Assembly (NCBI GenBank): GCA_012728315.1
Contig: JAAYFI010000031.1
Coordinates: 47,177 to 111,176, forward strand
Length of the DNA stretch: 64,000 bases
Direction: 5' to 3'
Source: Gammaproteobacteria bacterium
Lineage (GTDB): Bacteria; Pseudomonadota; Gammaproteobacteria; Pseudomonadales; Pseudomonadaceae
Shown here: piece after piece, positions 63,299-64,000 of the stretch
How the letters are laid out: the number at the start of each line of letters is the position of its first letter
How positions within the stretch are numbered: the first letter of the stretch is position 1
Translations under genes and position numbers: made by a program
Notes under the pieces: generated by a model
Seen by the model: only the letters and a program-made list of their open reading frames with translations
Database searches by the model: none
What the model was told of the DNA's origin: nothing

Positions 63299-63333
63299 AA
63301 AGGAGCACCATTGTGTACAGCAGGATTATTTGT

Positions 63334-64000
63334 TTAAAAAGCGTATTGCACGCGTAAACTGATCGCATCACCGCTGTCATCATTGGCAGCATTAGCAACC
63401 TGATCAGTCTTAGCCTTTAAATAGTTGGCTGACACTTTGATCGCATCGTTGGCGTACCAGTTCACGCCCAGCGTGTGCACTTTTGCTTTAGTGTCATAAA
63501 AGCTACCCGTGATATCCCTATCTGCATCAGCAACGGTCAAATGATCGTAGCGGTAAACCAACTCCCAAGCGCCGGTTTGTTTGTTGTTCGGTTTAATGCT
63601 ATCGAACTTACCACCATCCAACTTATAACCACGCGATTCACCGGTTAAGGTGTAGGCCAACTGCAGGTTATAACCATCAACCTGGCGGTCTTTCATCGCC
63701 GAACCGGACTTTGCACTGATATCACGGCGCAAGTATTCACTTTGTGCAGAGAACGGGCCCAACGCATAGGCGGCTTCTAAACCCCAAGCGCTATCACTAT
63801 CAAACTGCCCTGTTTGGCTGCTGGCAAAGGTTGGGCGGTTACCGTTCTTAGAGTCTTCTGTAGTGCCGCGCACCCCCATCCGTGAGCGAATACGGCCATC
63901 GAAATCTTCGGTGCTACGCTTTGCATAGTTCACCCCAAAATGCAGCACATTACCGGCTTCTGCCATGGGCGCGACGACAGCACGCATGTTGTAGGTGTTA
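63334..64000 (-). CDS. Porin, OprO/OprP family, C-terminal part
   Basis: The last 222 or so residues of an outer-membrane beta-barrel; the frame stays open to the right edge, so the start lies beyond the window. Alternating strands such as LHFGVNYAKRSTEDF, GYNLQLAYTLTGES, AWELVYRYDHLTV and IKVSANYLKAKTDQ end with the terminal Phe in ISLRVQYAF, which is the barrel assembly signal. The pattern suits the phosphate-selective porin O/P family, but the substrate-binding N-terminal part is not visible. Confidence 0.88.
   Translation of the reverse strand, partial: NTYNMRAVVAPMAEAGNVLHFGVNYAKRSTEDFDGRIRSRMGVRGTTEDSKNGNRPTFASSQTGQFDSDSAWGLEAAYALGPFSAQSEYLRRDISAKSGSAMKDRQVDGYNLQLAYTLTGESRGYKLDGGKFDSIKPNNKQTGAWELVYRYDHLTVADADRDITGSFYDTKAKVHTLGVNWYANDAIKVSANYLKAKTDQVANAANDDSGDAISLRVQYAF

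Overview
The window is a stretch of chromosome from a gammaproteobacterium of the Pseudomonadaceae. The gene order (ispE, tRNA-Gln, prs, rplY, pth, ychF; tatD, pilZ, holB, tmk, mltG, pabC, fabF, acpP, fabG, fabD, plsX, rpmF, yceD; queG, nnrD, tsaE, amiB, mutL) is that of Pseudomonas, and several proteins (Prs, PilZ, RdgC) read almost like the P. aeruginosa proteins. Base composition looks more balanced than in typical high-GC Pseudomonas, so a low-GC relative such as the Thiopseudomonas/Denitrificimonas group is my guess (inference, not tested).

Layout. 1-4.2 kb: end of ispE, tRNA-Gln, prs, rplY, pth, ychF (isoprenoid, PRPP and translation housekeeping). 4.2-9.7 kb: thioesterase, tRNA acp3U transferase, TauE/SafE permease, a conserved hypothetical, then a compact operon of two PepSY proteins with an OmpR-type regulator and a histidine kinase. 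9.9-13.3 kb: ydbH-ynbE-ydbL, an envelope lipid-transport bridge operon whose large protein carries an internal tandem duplication. 13.4-14.6 kb: three tRNA genes (Pro, Asp, Val) around a gene-poor scar with a decayed IS3-type transposase fragment. 15-21 kb: rdgC, rlmF, a FabH-like synthase, alkA, cmoA-cmoB. 21.0-21.8 kb: a tandem repeat. 21.9-32 kb: the long minus-strand tatD to yceD block, including the fatty-acid cluster. 32-44.5 kb: CcsA-like protein, CorB/CNNM protein, purT, small metabolic genes, purL, mltF, tadA. 44.7-50.7 kb: guaA, guaB, aceK, cysK. 50.9-53.0 kb: MoxR ATPase plus VWA protein. 53.1-53.6 kb: a second repeat cluster. 53.7-60.8 kb: amidotransferase, membrane protein, queG, nnrD-tsaE-amiB-mutL. 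60.9-64 kb: accC-accB-aroQ and a porin cut by the window end.

Most of the window is ordinary core genome. The most unusual signal is a family of about 100-bp imperfect palindromes at two loci 32 kb apart. Seven copies are visible. Each has long complementary outer arms and two inner hairpins whose loops read WGGAT. The stems change sequence between copies while pairing is kept. The copies alternate in type and orientation with nearly the same spacings (about 131 and 55 bp) at both loci. The GGA-in-loop design resembles CsrA/RsmA binding hairpins, so an RNA sponge or a structured mobile repeat are both possible. Other points worth checking are the folded leader with a U-tract before rplY, the YdbH duplication, the tRNA-flanked scar with phased decamers, and a synteny break between mutL and accC.
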